Shown in pieces: positions 63,526 through 64,000 of a stretch of 64,000 bases of DNA; position 1 is the stretch's first letter; each line of letters starts with the position of its first letter. The position numbers and the translations under genes were made by a program. Under the pieces are notes generated by a model, which ran no database searches, was not told where the DNA came from, and saw only the letters and a program-made list of their open reading frames with translations. Location of the stretch: NCBI RefSeq assembly GCF_017355365.1, contig NZ_JADIJR010000011.1:1-64000 (forward strand). The letters run 5' to 3'. The stretch is from Microbacterium sp. SD291 (GTDB lineage: Bacteria; Actinomycetota; Actinomycetes; Actinomycetales; Microbacteriaceae).

Positions 63526-64000
63526 TCAGAAGCGTCCACCTCCGCTGCGGCCGCTGCGTCCGCCGCCACCGCCGCCGAAGCCGGAGCTGCGGAAGCCGCC
63601 CCCGCCGCTGGAGCGCCAGCTGCTGCTGCGCGAAGAGCCGCCTCCGCCGCCACCGGAGAGCAGCCCGCCGATGATGCCGCCGAGGATGTCGCCGCCGAGG
63701 CCGGACGAGGTCGATCGCGAGCCGCCGCCTCCGAAGAGACCGCCGCCCCATCCGTCGTTCTCGTACCGGGCCGGGTTCATGGCTTCGACGTCCGACTGCG
63801 CGGAGGCCGTGGCCTGGCGGGCGAGATCGAGCGCGCGTCCCGCTTCGGTCAGTGCGGTCTCCGGTGAGCCGGCGCGGAGATCCACAGCCTGGGTCAGTGC
63901 CGCCTCGGCCTGGGACAGCCGGGTGCGGGCCGTCGAGCCGACAGTTCCCCTGCGGGTCTCGATGTAGTCGCGGGCCGCGCGGATCGCCGACGACGCCTGA
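63526..64000 (-). CDS. TPM-domain protein, C-terminal part (gene cut by the right edge)
   Basis: The frame is open from 64000 down to the stop at 63526. The visible 158 residues begin QASSAIRAARDYIETRRG. They are helical, then NPARYENDGWGGGLFGGGG and a long glycine/serine-rich tail with FRSSGFGGGG. The pattern fits the tail of TPM (phosphatase-like, membrane-anchored) proteins next to PspA, as in other actinobacteria. The catalytic domain lies beyond the window. The C-terminus is related to that of the gene at 7089-8408. Confidence 0.72.
   Translation of the reverse strand, partial: QASSAIRAARDYIETRRGTVGSTARTRLSQAEAALTQAVDLRAGSPETALTEAGRALDLARQATASAQSDVEAMNPARYENDGWGGGLFGGGGSRSTSSGLGGDILGGIIGGLLSGGGGGGSSRSSSWRSSGGGGFRSSGFGGGGGGRSGRSGGGRF

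Overview
The window comes from a high-GC actinobacterium, most likely a Microbacteriaceae member close to Microbacterium. The evidence is the mtrA-mtrB-lpqB-comF-hpf-secA order, a WhiB1-like protein, a SigR/RsrA-type redox switch, a Kgd-type 2-oxoglutarate enzyme, GuaB1, and consistently GC-rich codons. It is mostly ordinary chromosome. I see no tRNA, rRNA, CRISPR array, complete insertion sequence or prophage.

Layout. 1-12.1 kb: a proline-rich membrane protein (cut by the left edge), the MtrAB two-component system with its lipoprotein LpqB, ComF, long-form HPF, a coiled-coil glycine-rich protein, a PadR regulator and SecA. 12.1-20.1 kb: a compact catabolic locus in two divergent transcripts. 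One carries DUF2877, an ankyrin protein, FdrA, DUF1116 and an NCS2 permease. The other carries carbamate kinase and a GntR/FCD regulator. A paired palindromic operator lies between them. The gene set matches the poorly understood E. coli yahD-E-F-G/yahI locus more closely than allFGH, and it is the best candidate here for an undescribed system. 20.1-24.6 kb: an alanine-type aminotransferase, an orphan CpaE-like/SAF-domain pair, a small HTH protein, a conserved hypothetical and an Rv3235-family protein. 24.6-31 kb: a PdtaS-like kinase, WhiB, peroxiredoxin, RsgA, AroA, and SigH/RsrA with a SigR-type promoter inside the start of aroA. 31-44 kb: an Eis-like acetyltransferase, an APC transporter, Kgd, GuaB1, an AbiEi/DUF559-like gene flanked by short tandem repeats, two CNNM/CorC proteins and an old yellow enzyme. 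44-53.5 kb: NnrD, a GT87-like membrane enzyme, a thiamine-binding-type protein, MFS, NUDIX, MetX and MetY (methionine), SDR, Ung and GNAT. 53.5-58.5 kb: a peptide/nickel-type ABC transporter operon carrying a palindromic repeat inside the ATPase gene. 58.6-64 kb: a hydrolase, an AhpD-like protein, a tyrosine phosphatase, an iron-box-controlled SIP-domain protein, an HExxH protein, an arginase-like enzyme, PspA, and a TPM-type protein cut by the right edge.

Two signals recur. Many genes start 6-7 nt after a TANNNT box with no Shine-Dalgarno sequence, which indicates leaderless transcripts; in three cases the box includes the stop codon of the gene before. Convergent genes are usually separated by near-perfect GC-rich hairpins that look like two-way terminators.
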